Assembly: GCA_949710005.1 (NCBI GenBank)
Contig: OX453272.1
Span: forward strand, 13,642,088-13,706,087
DNA: 64,000 nt
Origin: Ricordea florida
Taxonomy: Eukaryota; Cnidaria; Anthozoa; Corallimorpharia; Ricordeidae
Reading direction: 5' to 3'
The notes below the pieces were generated by a model. It made no database searches. It had not been told where the DNA came from and saw only the letters and a list, made by a program, of their open reading frames with translations. Below, piece by piece: positions 24,588-32,595 of the stretch. The stretch's first letter is position 1. Each line of letters begins with the position of its first letter. The position numbers and the translations under genes are program-made.

Positions 24588-25820
24588 ATGACAACCGCAT
24601 CTGAAAAAATTAACCCAAACAGGATTCCAAGAGAGCCATTTGGTTTGAAAGCAGAATCAACACTTAATAGAATTACTCTCAATCCATCCTCCGGTAATCC
24701 TGGAGAAACACTATATATAAATATTCCAAAACTTTCTGATAATTTAGTGATTGTACCTGGAAGTGTATCTCTACTATTTGACTTGGATGTTGATGGGCAT
24801 GCTAATAACACACTCGTGAATAATGTAGGTAGTAATCTTGTATCTAGACTTAGGGTTCTTTTTGGTGGTGAAACATTACAGGATACTCAAAGATACGATC
24901 TATTTAAAACCTATCATGATTTATTTTTACCAGATGAAGATCGTGCGGATAGATTAAAACAAGGTATTTCTTCTGAAAACATGAGGAAGCTCAGGACAAA
25001 TGCAGGTGATAAGAAAACACAAGATGTTAAGGAAGTGGCTCTTGCATCAGTACATAACACCAAGTATCATATTCCACTAAACCATCCTATTCTAAACGAT
25101 CACGGAGTTTTCTATCCAAGGGGGTTAGATCATTAACTAATCTTTGAGATTACACTGGCTCCAGTTAATGATATTGTTATTTATTCTGACACGACCAAGC
25201 CTCCAACATATTCAATCAAAAACCTTGAGTTGGAATATTCTTGTATTTCAAGCGAATACTTAGCTCGTGAGGCTCAGGCGGCTTATCAGGTTGGTAAAGG
25301 ATTCTTTTATGAAAATGTCACTCTACACAAAACTTTTACCATATCCTTGGGCGGTGATAGTGTTATAAATCAGCATATTAATCTACCTAGAAGATCAATG
25401 ACGGGGATATTATGTTTGTTTACATTACCCACCGCTTCAGGAGCGCGTAACTCTGAGTTTTTTTACAATCCAGGTATCACCTCGATCAATATAGATGTTG
25501 ATGGTGTACCAAATCGTTTATACTCTAAGGGAATGATACCATCAGACCTCTGGGAGTCGGTAAAGAAACGTTTCGGAAGAGAGGGTGTAAAGGAAAAGGA
25601 TTTTTATGCTGATAAGTTTGCTCTGTGGGTTGATATGAGAACTCACCCTGATAATGGTATTCATGGAGGTGGTCTAGCCTTAAATAATGCGCAAGATGGT
25701 GTAAAAATAGAAATTAAAAGAAAACAAAGTGGATCTGGTACTATAACCTGTTATATGTTTGTTGTGGCTGATGCGATGATGGAGATTATGAATTCAAACT
25801 TACATTCGATAAAGTACTAG
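24588..25820 (+). pseudogene. Probable major capsid protein (double jelly-roll), one in-frame stop
   Basis: A single frame of 411 codons is interrupted only by TAA at codon 183 (25,134-25,136); reading continues in the same frame on both sides. The product is rich in predicted beta-strand segments (LYINIPKLSDNLVIVPGSVS, LRVLFGGETL, TFTISLGGDSVINQHINLP) and lacks signal or membrane segments. Size, position directly before the packaging ATPase and the promoter ahead fit the double jelly-roll capsid protein of Polintons and adintoviruses, which forms the icosahedral shell. The identification rests on context and composition, not on a catalytic motif. The lone nonsense codon makes this copy defective unless translated otherwise. 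No attempt is made to restore it. Confidence 0.72.
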
Positions 25821-25868
25821 TTTACATGAAATTTAACTTAAAAAACGTAATGTTATAATACAAAAATT

Positions 25869-26495
25869 ATGGAAGAATTACGAGATAAAGTTCCTTTTCA
25901 TTGTATTATAACCGGTCCAACAAATTGTGGAAAGACAAAGTATCTAATTGATCAGCTCCGAGGACCATTCCGAAAAGTTTTTGAATACATTGTTTTAATA
26001 TGTCCAACTTTTTCTAAAAATAAAACCTATCATAATTTTGCTAATAAAGATAAACATTTCTATGTATTATCACCTGATGCAAGTAATATAGATGAGATTA
26101 ACGAGCTATTAACTGATTGCCAAACTTTATTCTCTGGAACAAATACACTAATAATTTTAGACGATTGTGCTGTTTCGAATGATCTGAAGAAACGATCTAA
26201 CAAGTTTATAGATTTAGCATTCTCTGGAAGACATCATGGTTTATCAGTTTGGGTTCTCACTCAGCAATTAACATCGATAGCAAAACCATTCCGTGAAAAT
26301 GTAGCTTGTGTGGTCTCATTCCATAATCCATCACAAAAGGGTATGAAGATGCTTTTCGAAGATTATGGGGGCGATTTAGACTCTGAAACATCTAAAAAAT
26401 TTGTAGAACTACTGAAAACTGAAAAATATTCTAGAATCTGTTTGTGTTTACGTTATCCATTCAAATGTTATTTGGAGATTCCCGCGGTGATTTAA
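25869..26495 (+). CDS. Genome-packaging ATPase (A32/FtsK-HerA type)
   Basis: The 208-aa frame has a Walker A at residues 16-23 (GPTNCGKT), a Walker B near residue 95 (TLIILDDCAV) and a downstream sensor-like HGLSVWVLTQQL (Gln after the beta strand), the layout of the A32-like ATPases that pump DNA into capsids of Polintons, virophages and NCLDV. It is intact. The upstream sequence CTTAAAAAACG at about -32 is a weak version of the promoter box. It follows the capsid gene by 48 bp, a conserved neighbourhood for virion genes. Confidence 0.9.
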   Translation: MEELRDKVPFHCIITGPTNCGKTKYLIDQLRGPFRKVFEYIVLICPTFSKNKTYHNFANKDKHFYVLSPDASNIDEINELLTDCQTLFSGTNTLIILDDCAVSNDLKKRSNKFIDLAFSGRHHGLSVWVLTQQLTSIAKPFRENVACVVSFHNPSQKGMKMLFEDYGGDLDSETSKKFVELLKTEKYSRICLCLRYPFKCYLEIPAVI

Positions 26496-26526
26496 AAGAA
26501 TCTATGTTTTATTACAAAATTAAAAT

Positions 26527-27069
26527 ATGACAGAAGTTGAAGATTATATAGAAGAACGACCAGAAGAAAAAACCGGAGGAAAGACTGGGGTAAAAGATGT
26601 GGTAAAATATAATGATGATATTGAAATAAAACAAGAATCACTAGCTATTCTCGCATCTCTTGGAACAACAAAGGAATATTTAGGTGTTGATATGAGTCTA
26701 GGTGATATAAAGAAACTCACGGTAAAAGATGTTGAAAAATATTATAATCGATACCAGACAGTATTAGGTAAGAAAATTAGTGGTGGATTAGTAGATTCAT
26801 CTCTTCAATCAGTTTCTCAAGTCATTTCTTACATGGTTCCTGTAGATGATATAGAAGCACTTTGTAAAGATTTGAAGAATGATGAGTTGGTTAATCGTGA
26901 ACTGACAAACTTTGTAGGTCTCTTAGCATTAAAAGGTGGAAGATTGGTAGCACTTGCCAGCGGACTATTCCAGGTTGCTAAACACATTAAAATCAACAAA
27001 ATACAAGAATTTTCAAGAACAATTACTGATGATTCTAGCAAAACTGAGCAGACCACTAAGCACAACTGA
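26527..27069 (+). CDS. Viral protein of unknown function (180 aa)
   Basis: Intact frame. The N-terminus is acidic (EVEDYIEERPEEKTGGK), followed by a helical domain with a Leu/Ala/Gly-rich segment at about residues 125-150 (FVGLLALKGGRLVALASGLF) that is amphipathic rather than a clear membrane span. TTTAAAAGAA at 26,491 is 36 nt upstream, a variant of the viral promoter. It lies between the ATPase and the small tandem genes, so a virion-associated role is likely. I do not recognise the family. Confidence 0.7.
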   Translation: MTEVEDYIEERPEEKTGGKTGVKDVVKYNDDIEIKQESLAILASLGTTKEYLGVDMSLGDIKKLTVKDVEKYYNRYQTVLGKKISGGLVDSSLQSVSQVISYMVPVDDIEALCKDLKNDELVNRELTNFVGLLALKGGRLVALASGLFQVAKHIKINKIQEFSRTITDDSSKTEQTTKHN

Positions 27070-27079
27070 TTTAAAGATT
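27070..27079 (+). promoter_or_regulatory. Viral late-type promoter motif TTTAAAGATT
   Basis: 35 nt before ATG 27,105. It lies within a block of about 40 bp (CACAACTGATTTAAAGATTC ... AATAATAATG) repeated exactly before the next gene. Confidence 0.65.
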
Positions 27080-27104
27080 CTTTACTTTGTGAAATAAAAT
27101 AATA

Positions 27105-27317
27105 ATGTCTAATAAAGTTGTTGAACAAATTAGATTATATCCTATACCTGAAAAGAAAGATCTTAAAAATAAAGAGCTAGATCCTAAAAAGGTTGGAGCT
27201 TGTAAGAAATTGATAGAATATAACAAAAAAGCTAGGGAAATGAAACGTGAAGCTGAGAGACTAAGCAGAAAAAGAAAATACAAGATGATTCCAACAAAAA
27301 CTGAGCATGCCGCTTAG
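27105..27317 (+). CDS. Short basic protein, paralogue of the next gene (70 aa)
   Basis: Lys/Arg-rich protein whose layout (VVEQI ... DPKKVGACKKLIEYNKKARE) matches the first 60 residues of the 142-aa protein that follows (AVEQI ... DPKKVAAGKALAEYNKKAKE). The C-terminal membrane part of the neighbour is missing. The two genes and their promoters arose by tandem duplication. The role is unknown; the charge suggests DNA or capsid-interior binding. Confidence 0.65.
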   Translation: MSNKVVEQIRLYPIPEKKDLKNKELDPKKVGACKKLIEYNKKAREMKREAERLSRKRKYKMIPTKTEHAA

Positions 27318-27326
27318 CACAACTGA

Positions 27327-27336
27327 TTTAAAGATT
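27327..27336 (+). promoter_or_regulatory. Viral late-type promoter motif TTTAAAGATT
   Basis: 35 nt before ATG 27,362; an exact copy of the block before 27,105. Confidence 0.65.
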
Positions 27337-27361
27337 CTTTACTTTGTGAAATAAAATAATA

Positions 27362-27790
27362 ATGTCAGAAGAAGCTGTTGAACAAATTACAATTGATCCA
27401 CCTACTAATACTAAAAATAAGAAAGCTGTTAAAGAGAAAGATCCTAAAAAGGTTGCAGCTGGTAAGGCACTAGCAGAATATAACAAAAAAGCTAAAGAAG
27501 CGTTGGCTAGGGAAATGAAACGAGAAAAGGAACAAGCGGAGATTAAACAGCAAGAAAATTCAAACCAAGAGAGTGAATCTAAAGCATGGATTCCAGAGCT
27601 ATCTTTTACTACTGTTTTATCCATTGTTGGAATAGGGTTTACAGCATTTGATATGTTTATGAGATATTATAAAAACAGAATACCTGATTTATCACAAGTT
27701 CCAACTAATGTTTCACAAATGTCACAACCTACAAAGATTCCCGCACCACAACCATCACCCACACAGATTCCTAAAATAGGAATGTTATAA
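27362..27790 (+). CDS. Small membrane-anchored basic protein (142 aa)
   Basis: The N-terminal half is Lys/Glu-rich and helical (EYNKKAKEALAREMKREKEQ). One membrane span lies at about residues 80-100 (LSFTTVLSIVGIGFTAFDMF). The tail is Pro/Gln-rich (PQPSPTQIPKIGML). It is paralogous to the preceding gene. A capsid-internal membrane or minor virion protein is plausible. I do not recognise the family. Confidence 0.65.
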   Translation: MSEEAVEQITIDPPTNTKNKKAVKEKDPKKVAAGKALAEYNKKAKEALAREMKREKEQAEIKQQENSNQESESKAWIPELSFTTVLSIVGIGFTAFDMFMRYYKNRIPDLSQVPTNVSQMSQPTKIPAPQPSPTQIPKIGML

Positions 27791-27799
27791 GGAAAGTAG

Positions 27800-27809
27800 T
27801 TTAAAGATT
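27800..27809 (+). promoter_or_regulatory. Viral late-type promoter motif TTTAAAGATT
   Basis: 32 nt before ATG 27,832. The following TTCTTACTGTTTAGTAAAAAAT resembles the region after the motif at 28,485. Confidence 0.65.
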
Positions 27810-27831
27810 TCTTACTGTTTAGTAAAAAATT

Positions 27832-28050
27832 ATGTCAACTGAAAACAAACTTGTGAAAACTGTTACTGATTCAGCCGTCATTATCGGATTAGCTGCTGGA
27901 GTTGGATATGTTGCAAAAAAGGCTCTGAAAGAATCATTTATGAACGATCCCTCCTCAAGTATTACAAACTATGCTAAATGGGTAGCTGTATTGTCAGGTA
28001 GTATGTACCTAAAAACATATTTAGAGGATCAAAAGATTTTGCCAACTTAA
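27832..28050 (+). CDS. Small membrane protein (72 aa)
   Basis: Hydrophobic segment at about residues 13-28 (SAVIIGLAAGVGYVAK) and a weaker one near residues 46-57 (WVAVLSGSMYLK). No family is recognised. Position and promoter place it with the late viral genes. Confidence 0.6.
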   Translation: MSTENKLVKTVTDSAVIIGLAAGVGYVAKKALKESFMNDPSSSITNYAKWVAVLSGSMYLKTYLEDQKILPT

Positions 28051-28055
28051 AGATT
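28046..28055 (+). promoter_or_regulatory. Viral promoter motif variant CTTAAAGATT
   Basis: It overlaps the stop codon of the 72-aa gene and lies 28 nt before ATG 28,074. Confidence 0.5.
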
Positions 28056-28073
28056 TTACATATTGACTAACAA

Positions 28074-28466
28074 ATGGCAACAATAGCAATGATGGTTGGA
28101 GGAGCTATTTTGAATGCGACTACATTCGTTGGCGGATCATATCTTGCAAAATATCTCTCAGGTGATAAAACAGATGCAGAACGAATAAGACACGATAAGG
28201 CATTAGAAAAATATCAAAAAGATTATGCTGAATACCAGGAAAAAAGACAGAATCTCATTGATTGGCACTCTCAACAGAAGGATGCTAAATATCAGGCTTC
28301 AAAAAATATTTCGAATACAGATGAAGCTTTGAAATTGTATAGTCAGACACATGAACCAAAATTCTCTGATTATTATAGACCCAGTGACAATCAAAAGATG
28401 GGTGAAATGGCATATGTGGGTGGTGGTATGCTGGCATTGGGTTATATGGTTAGTAAATTCTTTTAG
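28074..28466 (+). CDS. Two-span membrane protein (130 aa)
   Basis: A hydrophobic N-terminus (IAMMVGGAILNATTFVGGSY) and C-terminus (MAYVGGGMLALGYMVSKFF) flank a charged helical middle with many Lys, Gln and Tyr (DKALEKYQKDYAEYQEKRQN). Both ends would sit in a membrane with the coiled middle exposed. No family is recognised. It probably belongs to the virion or to assembly. Confidence 0.6.
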   Translation: MATIAMMVGGAILNATTFVGGSYLAKYLSGDKTDAERIRHDKALEKYQKDYAEYQEKRQNLIDWHSQQKDAKYQASKNISNTDEALKLYSQTHEPKFSDYYRPSDNQKMGEMAYVGGGMLALGYMVSKFF

Positions 28467-28484
28467 GTAATTGTATGTGATTAG

Positions 28485-28494
28485 TTTAAAGATT
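28485..28494 (+). promoter_or_regulatory. Viral late-type promoter motif TTTAAAGATT
   Basis: 32 nt before ATG 28,517. Confidence 0.65.
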
Positions 28495-28516
28495 TCTTAC
28501 TAATTGGTAAAAAATC

Positions 28517-29725
28517 ATGGCAGAAGGAGGAGATATACCAGATTTAGATCCAACTGAACTAAATAAAAACAATTATGATGATGGTGATGGTGATGGTAAT
28601 GCAGATGGTACACTTTATTTAACCCCAATCGAAAAGACATCCACCACTCGTCTAAATTACCCTGGTTATGATGAAGAAGAAAAATCATTTAGTGAAACCG
28701 ACCCTTTATTAGTTGCTAAATTCAGAGATCAAGATTATGCTTGGAATGAGATTGAACGTAAATTCCCTGAATTTGATCCTGCTAAAGCCCCATTCACAGC
28801 TGGTCTAGATGAATATGATCAGGTGGAAGTTCGATTAAAAATAAAAAAAAGTAGGAAATACACTTTATTCACACCGGATGGTAAATTGAATGATGATTTG
28901 CCACCTACTATCAAAAAAGCTCTGGGTGTTGATACAGAAACCTTGATTAAAAGAAATGATGAGCTAAAGGCGCAATTGAATGAAAAAAATGAAGAAAATA
29001 AGGATTTAAATAATGCTTTAGATGGGTTAAGAGTAGTTGTAGAAACAGGTGAAAAGGAGATAGAACGCTATGTTACAATTGACAGAAAAGAGTTGAGAGG
29101 TATAATTGAAAAACAACAAACCAGAATCGCAGAAAGTGAAAGCTATTTAGATGCAGCTGTTAAACAGAAGACTGATGCAAAAACAGAGGTTGATAAACTT
29201 AAAGTTGAATTGAATCGATACAAAGATGAAATAGATAAGTATAAGAATGGACTATCCAATTTAAAAAATCTAGAACAAAGTAATGATCGTTTACAATCTG
29301 AGGTTGATAAATTGAGAGAAGTGGTAAGAAAACAAATAATTTCCAATCAAGAACAAATGAGCGATCTGGGGAGACGAAATGATGAATTACTTAAAAATCT
29401 ACCGTTACGAGATCGTGTGAAGTACATCTTCAAAAAGTATGGTTTTACAGCATTTGCTGTTATTAGTGCTGTTGGTGTAGTCATTGGTGTTATAATTTCT
29501 AATCTTTCTAAAGGTCTATCCACGTTAGGAAAAGGTGTTGGTAATGGCTTGAAAACTATTGGTAAGAAACTTGGTGAAATATTACCTGGAATGGTTGGAG
29601 CTATCGTGAGCTTTCTGTTCAAAACAGCAGGTGAGGTTATTGGATTTTTAGGTAAGAACGCTTGGTTGTTGATAATGGCTGTGGTTCTATATTTTGTGGA
29701 ACAATTTAAAAAGAAGAGGAAGTAA
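28517..29725 (+). CDS. Coiled-coil protein with hydrophobic, Gly/Lys-rich tail (402 aa)
   Basis: Acidic N-terminus with a GD-rich run (DDGDGDGNADG). A globular part (residues 50-140) includes FSETDPLLVAKFRDQDYAW. A long coiled coil follows at about 150-285 (heptad-like NDELKAQLNEKNEENKDLNN and EVDKLREVVRKQ). The last 100 residues are hydrophobic and glycine-rich with regularly spaced Lys (GLSTLGKGVGNGLKTIGKKL), then a final span (NAWLLIMAVVLYFVEQ) and KKKRK. The tail resembles membrane-active peptides, which have been described in adintovirus virion proteins; that link is inference. The frame is intact. Confidence 0.7.
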   Translation: MAEGGDIPDLDPTELNKNNYDDGDGDGNADGTLYLTPIEKTSTTRLNYPGYDEEEKSFSETDPLLVAKFRDQDYAWNEIERKFPEFDPAKAPFTAGLDEYDQVEVRLKIKKSRKYTLFTPDGKLNDDLPPTIKKALGVDTETLIKRNDELKAQLNEKNEENKDLNNALDGLRVVVETGEKEIERYVTIDRKELRGIIEKQQTRIAESESYLDAAVKQKTDAKTEVDKLKVELNRYKDEIDKYKNGLSNLKNLEQSNDRLQSEVDKLREVVRKQIISNQEQMSDLGRRNDELLKNLPLRDRVKYIFKKYGFTAFAVISAVGVVIGVIISNLSKGLSTLGKGVGNGLKTIGKKLGEILPGMVGAIVSFLFKTAGEVIGFLGKNAWLLIMAVVLYFVEQFKKKRK

Positions 29726-29739
29726 GTAAAAACAAAATA

Positions 29740-30126
29740 ATGAATCATACAACGTTTCTATCTATAAATATGCTAACTCCTGAAACAAGAATTTATCTTG
29801 ATCCTCCATTAACGAAAGTAAAAAAGATACAAATGCTTGATAGTCACATTAATCCAGCGACGAATAAAAATCCTTATTACTTAATGTGTGATCTTATTGA
29901 GTCAAAGTCTTCATATTCAAATTGTTGTATCCCTAGCGCTGAAACTGAAGAGCTTAAACCCTCTCAACTACTGGCTGTTATACCATCTCAAAAGTATCCT
30001 TGTTTAAGAGTTCCACAAACAAAAAATCCGATCAACTACTTTACTTTGTTAATTTTAGATGAATTTGGAAAAAAGGCTAAATTAAATAACGAACCTTTCC
30101 GAATTCATTTAAAGATTTCATGTTGA
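29740..30126 (+). CDS. Viral protein of unknown function, beta-rich (128 aa)
   Basis: It starts 14 nt after the preceding stop, without its own TTTAAAGATT box, so it is probably co-transcribed. The sequence alternates hydrophobic strands and turns (YYLMCDLIE, LLAVIPSQKYPCLRVPQ, NYFTLLILDEFGKKAKL), suggesting a small beta-sandwich such as a capsid-vertex or spike domain. That is a guess from composition only. Confidence 0.55.
   Translation: MNHTTFLSINMLTPETRIYLDPPLTKVKKIQMLDSHINPATNKNPYYLMCDLIESKSSYSNCCIPSAETEELKPSQLLAVIPSQKYPCLRVPQTKNPINYFTLLILDEFGKKAKLNNEPFRIHLKISC
30108..30117 (+). promoter_or_regulatory. Viral late-type promoter motif TTTAAAGATT
   Basis: 29 nt before ATG 30,137, lying inside the last codons of the preceding gene. 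Confidence 0.6.
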
Positions 30127-30136
30127 GTAGTAAAAA

Positions 30137-30733
30137 ATGGATGACTACAATAGAATTTATCCACAAGTTCCTATGAATGGAGACTCACTTAATTTCAGAC
30201 TACAAAAGTCATGTGAAGTACTACAAAATCTTGAGAAGGAAATTAAACATTATGAGGATGTTAGGAAAAAATATAATAGAGCGAGGGGCATATTTACAAA
30301 AATCAGTGTTGGTTGTGGGGTTTTTTCAGTTATCCTATCTGCAAGTGGATTGGGAACCTCTCTTACTGGTTTTGGTGCTGTTGTTGGTATTCCGTTAGGT
30401 GTTGTCGGTGGTATTTGTGGGGGAATATCGGTTGGATTTGGTGCGGCTTCTAAAAGACTTTCACATAAAGTTAGTAAACATGAACAGACTGTTTCTCTAG
30501 CAAAAGCAAAGGTAAACACCATTAACGACTTGGTTTCAAAGGCGCTGAAAGATAATGTCATATCAGAACAAGAATTTTCTATAATTTTAGCAGAGTTAGA
30601 AAAGTTTGAAAAACTAAAACTTGAAATCCGTCAAAAATTTAGGAGAGATACTGAAAAAAACTTAAATATGTCTCAAATAAGGAGAGAGGTTCGTGCAGAC
30701 ATATTAAAGGAGCTAACCGTTCCCACACATTAA
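30137..30733 (+). CDS. Membrane protein with glycine-rich hydrophobic core (198 aa)
   Basis: Residues 20-50 are helical and charged. Residues 55-105 are a long hydrophobic glycine-rich region (VFSVILSASGLGTSLTGFGA, VGIPLGVVGGICGGISVGFG), enough for two membrane passes. The C-terminal half is a charged coiled-coil-like helix (VSEHEQ-type region to ILAELEKFEKLKLEIRQKF). I recall similar uncharacterised proteins in cnidarian Polintons but cannot name a function. The frame is intact. Confidence 0.6.
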   Translation: MDDYNRIYPQVPMNGDSLNFRLQKSCEVLQNLEKEIKHYEDVRKKYNRARGIFTKISVGCGVFSVILSASGLGTSLTGFGAVVGIPLGVVGGICGGISVGFGAASKRLSHKVSKHEQTVSLAKAKVNTINDLVSKALKDNVISEQEFSIILAELEKFEKLKLEIRQKFRRDTEKNLNMSQIRREVRADILKELTVPTH

Positions 30734-30815
30734 AATTTTCATTTGAGGTTAATATTAGAAAAGAACGGTGTTGATTTAAAAACATATGCATCTTATTCTA
30801 AACATAAAGAATAAA

Positions 30816-32369
30816 ATGGGTTTACTAAATGATTTCAGAAATAAGTATCCAAATGCTGATACAGGTAAATTCATAGTTGTAGCTGATCCGTATGGCGGTT
30901 ACATTAAGTGGAGATTCAATGGAACAACAATCATGTCTCATGACGATCCTACAGGTAAAACATGGACTGATAACTTATCACCCTATATGAAAAGGCTTTT
31001 ATGGAAAGATTTAGGATTGGATGATGATGAATTGAGTTCATTCCCAAAGAGTTTAACTATGACTAATCGATCTTACCCAATACCTGCAATTGATTTTGAT
31101 GACTTTACAAGCGACAGAACAAAAATGCTAACCTCGCTGGATATATACGTTTCTAATACTAAAAAATTCACAGCAAAGATGAGAAACATATTTACATCTC
31201 AAGTTGTTACTTTCAAATTTGGTAAACAAAGTAGAAAATGGTTGAATGTACCCGATATGAATTATTGGCCTCAACAACTTAACTTTGCAGTATGGTGTGC
31301 GACCTCAGGATGTGGAATAAGTCCTTTTGAGAGTCTAAATTATCCTAAAGTAGTGAGTAGCTTCATTAAGTTTCATACATATTTCACAATAAGGCGGATA
31401 TTATATGAATTAAGTCTTCCATTACCTGATGAGCAACCTTTTGTGATAAATAATAATCCATATAGTAAAATCGCATATCAACGATTGTGTGCTGAATTTG
31501 GAATTGCTAATAATTCTGACTTTAGATGGAAAGGTGGTAGAAACGGAGGATTGGGAGATATATTCCTTGATTATGGTTCTGGATACAATGGAAAAGGTGG
31601 AGGATATCAAAATGTACATATTGTAAGGAATTATGATATTGAAGCTGATCAATGGCCCGGTGAAGGTGGTAAATTTGGTGATGAGGGCGGTAAGAAAGAA
31701 AAGGGTAATCTCATCTCATTTATCCGTAATGATGACTTTGCTGATTTCAAATATGCTTGGTTTATCCCAACAAGTGGTCATGGACTCACTAAAGCTGGAC
31801 TTGGTAGATTGAATCGATCTGCTGAAGCTTTTGTTTACTGTATATTGGGAGCGCAAGTCAACACTAGAAATTCGATTTACGGTAATGGTGGTGGAGCGAT
31901 CGAGACTCAACAAGAATTCTTGGCTTTATTTGAGAGTAGTGTGATCGAGAATGACATTTCTAGTTCTATCCAAAGATATCAATTAGCTGTACAAGAAGCG
32001 AAATTACGGCTTGATTTAGCTATTGCTCCTGGTGTATGGTTAATGCCTAGTAATATGATAATCAACACTGAAAGCGTGACTGGTTTTAATAACAAACTTA
32101 TGAAAGCTAGTAATGATATGAATTTTGGTGTGAATAATTCCCTAAACACTGAATCAAAACAGGTTGGAATAAGCCATAACATGGGATCTTCAAAGGTAAA
32201 GTTACCTCATATAGCTGAGATGAAACCAAAACCTTTACAGAATGAAACGAAACCAAAACCAAAACCCTCAACTCCGAATGAAAAGTCGGACGTGACCTCA
32301 CAACATGAAGATAATATATTAGCATTTATAATTGTCTCTAGTGTATTTGCGTGGTATCTATTTCGGTAG
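30816..32369 (+). CDS. Large viral protein with C-terminal membrane anchor (517 aa)
   Basis: Intact frame. The start at 30,816 (MGLLNDF) is preferred over the ATG at 30,786, because TTTAAAAACA at 30,775 is only 11 nt before the latter but 41 nt before the former. The body is soluble-looking with many aromatic and Gly residues. A Gly-rich loop lies at about residues 235-305 (FLDYGSGYNGKGGGY, GEGGKFGDEGGKK). The Pro/Lys tail (KPKPLQNETKPKPKPS) leads to one C-terminal membrane span (ILAFIIVSSVFAWYLF). It could be a surface, vertex or attachment protein of the particle; no family is recognised. It is the last rightward gene. Confidence 0.65.
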   Translation: MGLLNDFRNKYPNADTGKFIVVADPYGGYIKWRFNGTTIMSHDDPTGKTWTDNLSPYMKRLLWKDLGLDDDELSSFPKSLTMTNRSYPIPAIDFDDFTSDRTKMLTSLDIYVSNTKKFTAKMRNIFTSQVVTFKFGKQSRKWLNVPDMNYWPQQLNFAVWCATSGCGISPFESLNYPKVVSSFIKFHTYFTIRRILYELSLPLPDEQPFVINNNPYSKIAYQRLCAEFGIANNSDFRWKGGRNGGLGDIFLDYGSGYNGKGGGYQNVHIVRNYDIEADQWPGEGGKFGDEGGKKEKGNLISFIRNDDFADFKYAWFIPTSGHGLTKAGLGRLNRSAEAFVYCILGAQVNTRNSIYGNGGGAIETQQEFLALFESSVIENDISSSIQRYQLAVQEAKLRLDLAIAPGVWLMPSNMIINTESVTGFNNKLMKASNDMNFGVNNSLNTESKQVGISHNMGSSKVKLPHIAEMKPKPLQNETKPKPKPSTPNEKSDVTSQHEDNILAFIIVSSVFAWYLFR

Positions 32370-32595
32370 TTCATGAGTATTTCACGTGATTATTATTGTT
32401 TGTAAATTAGTGTTCACGTGTAGAACAATAGATTGCATACTTTTACGACATAGCAACAAGCAAAATGTAAAGTAGATTTGAAGTTGAAAAGTAGATTTTA
32501 TGTTTACTTTAAAAAGGCTGGTTTCTAACGTCGCTCAGGAATGTGATTACGTCAATGCAAATTTTGTTATGTAACACTGACTTGTGTTAGATAAC
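32370..32595. terminator. Convergent 3' end region with hairpin TAACAC-6-GTGTTA
   Basis: It lies between the rightward late genes and the leftward right-end genes. TAACAC tgactt GTGTTA at 32,572-32,589 forms a 6-bp hairpin. A near copy (TAACAC tgactt ATGTTA) lies at 33,006-33,023, also just past the stop of a leftward gene. It probably serves 3' end formation. Confidence 0.4.

Noticed and set aside
29347-29748. Minus-strand frame opposite the coiled-coil gene tail
   Set aside because: Antisense shadow of a well-supported gene; Pro/Thr/Ile-rich composition mirrors Gly/Lys codons.
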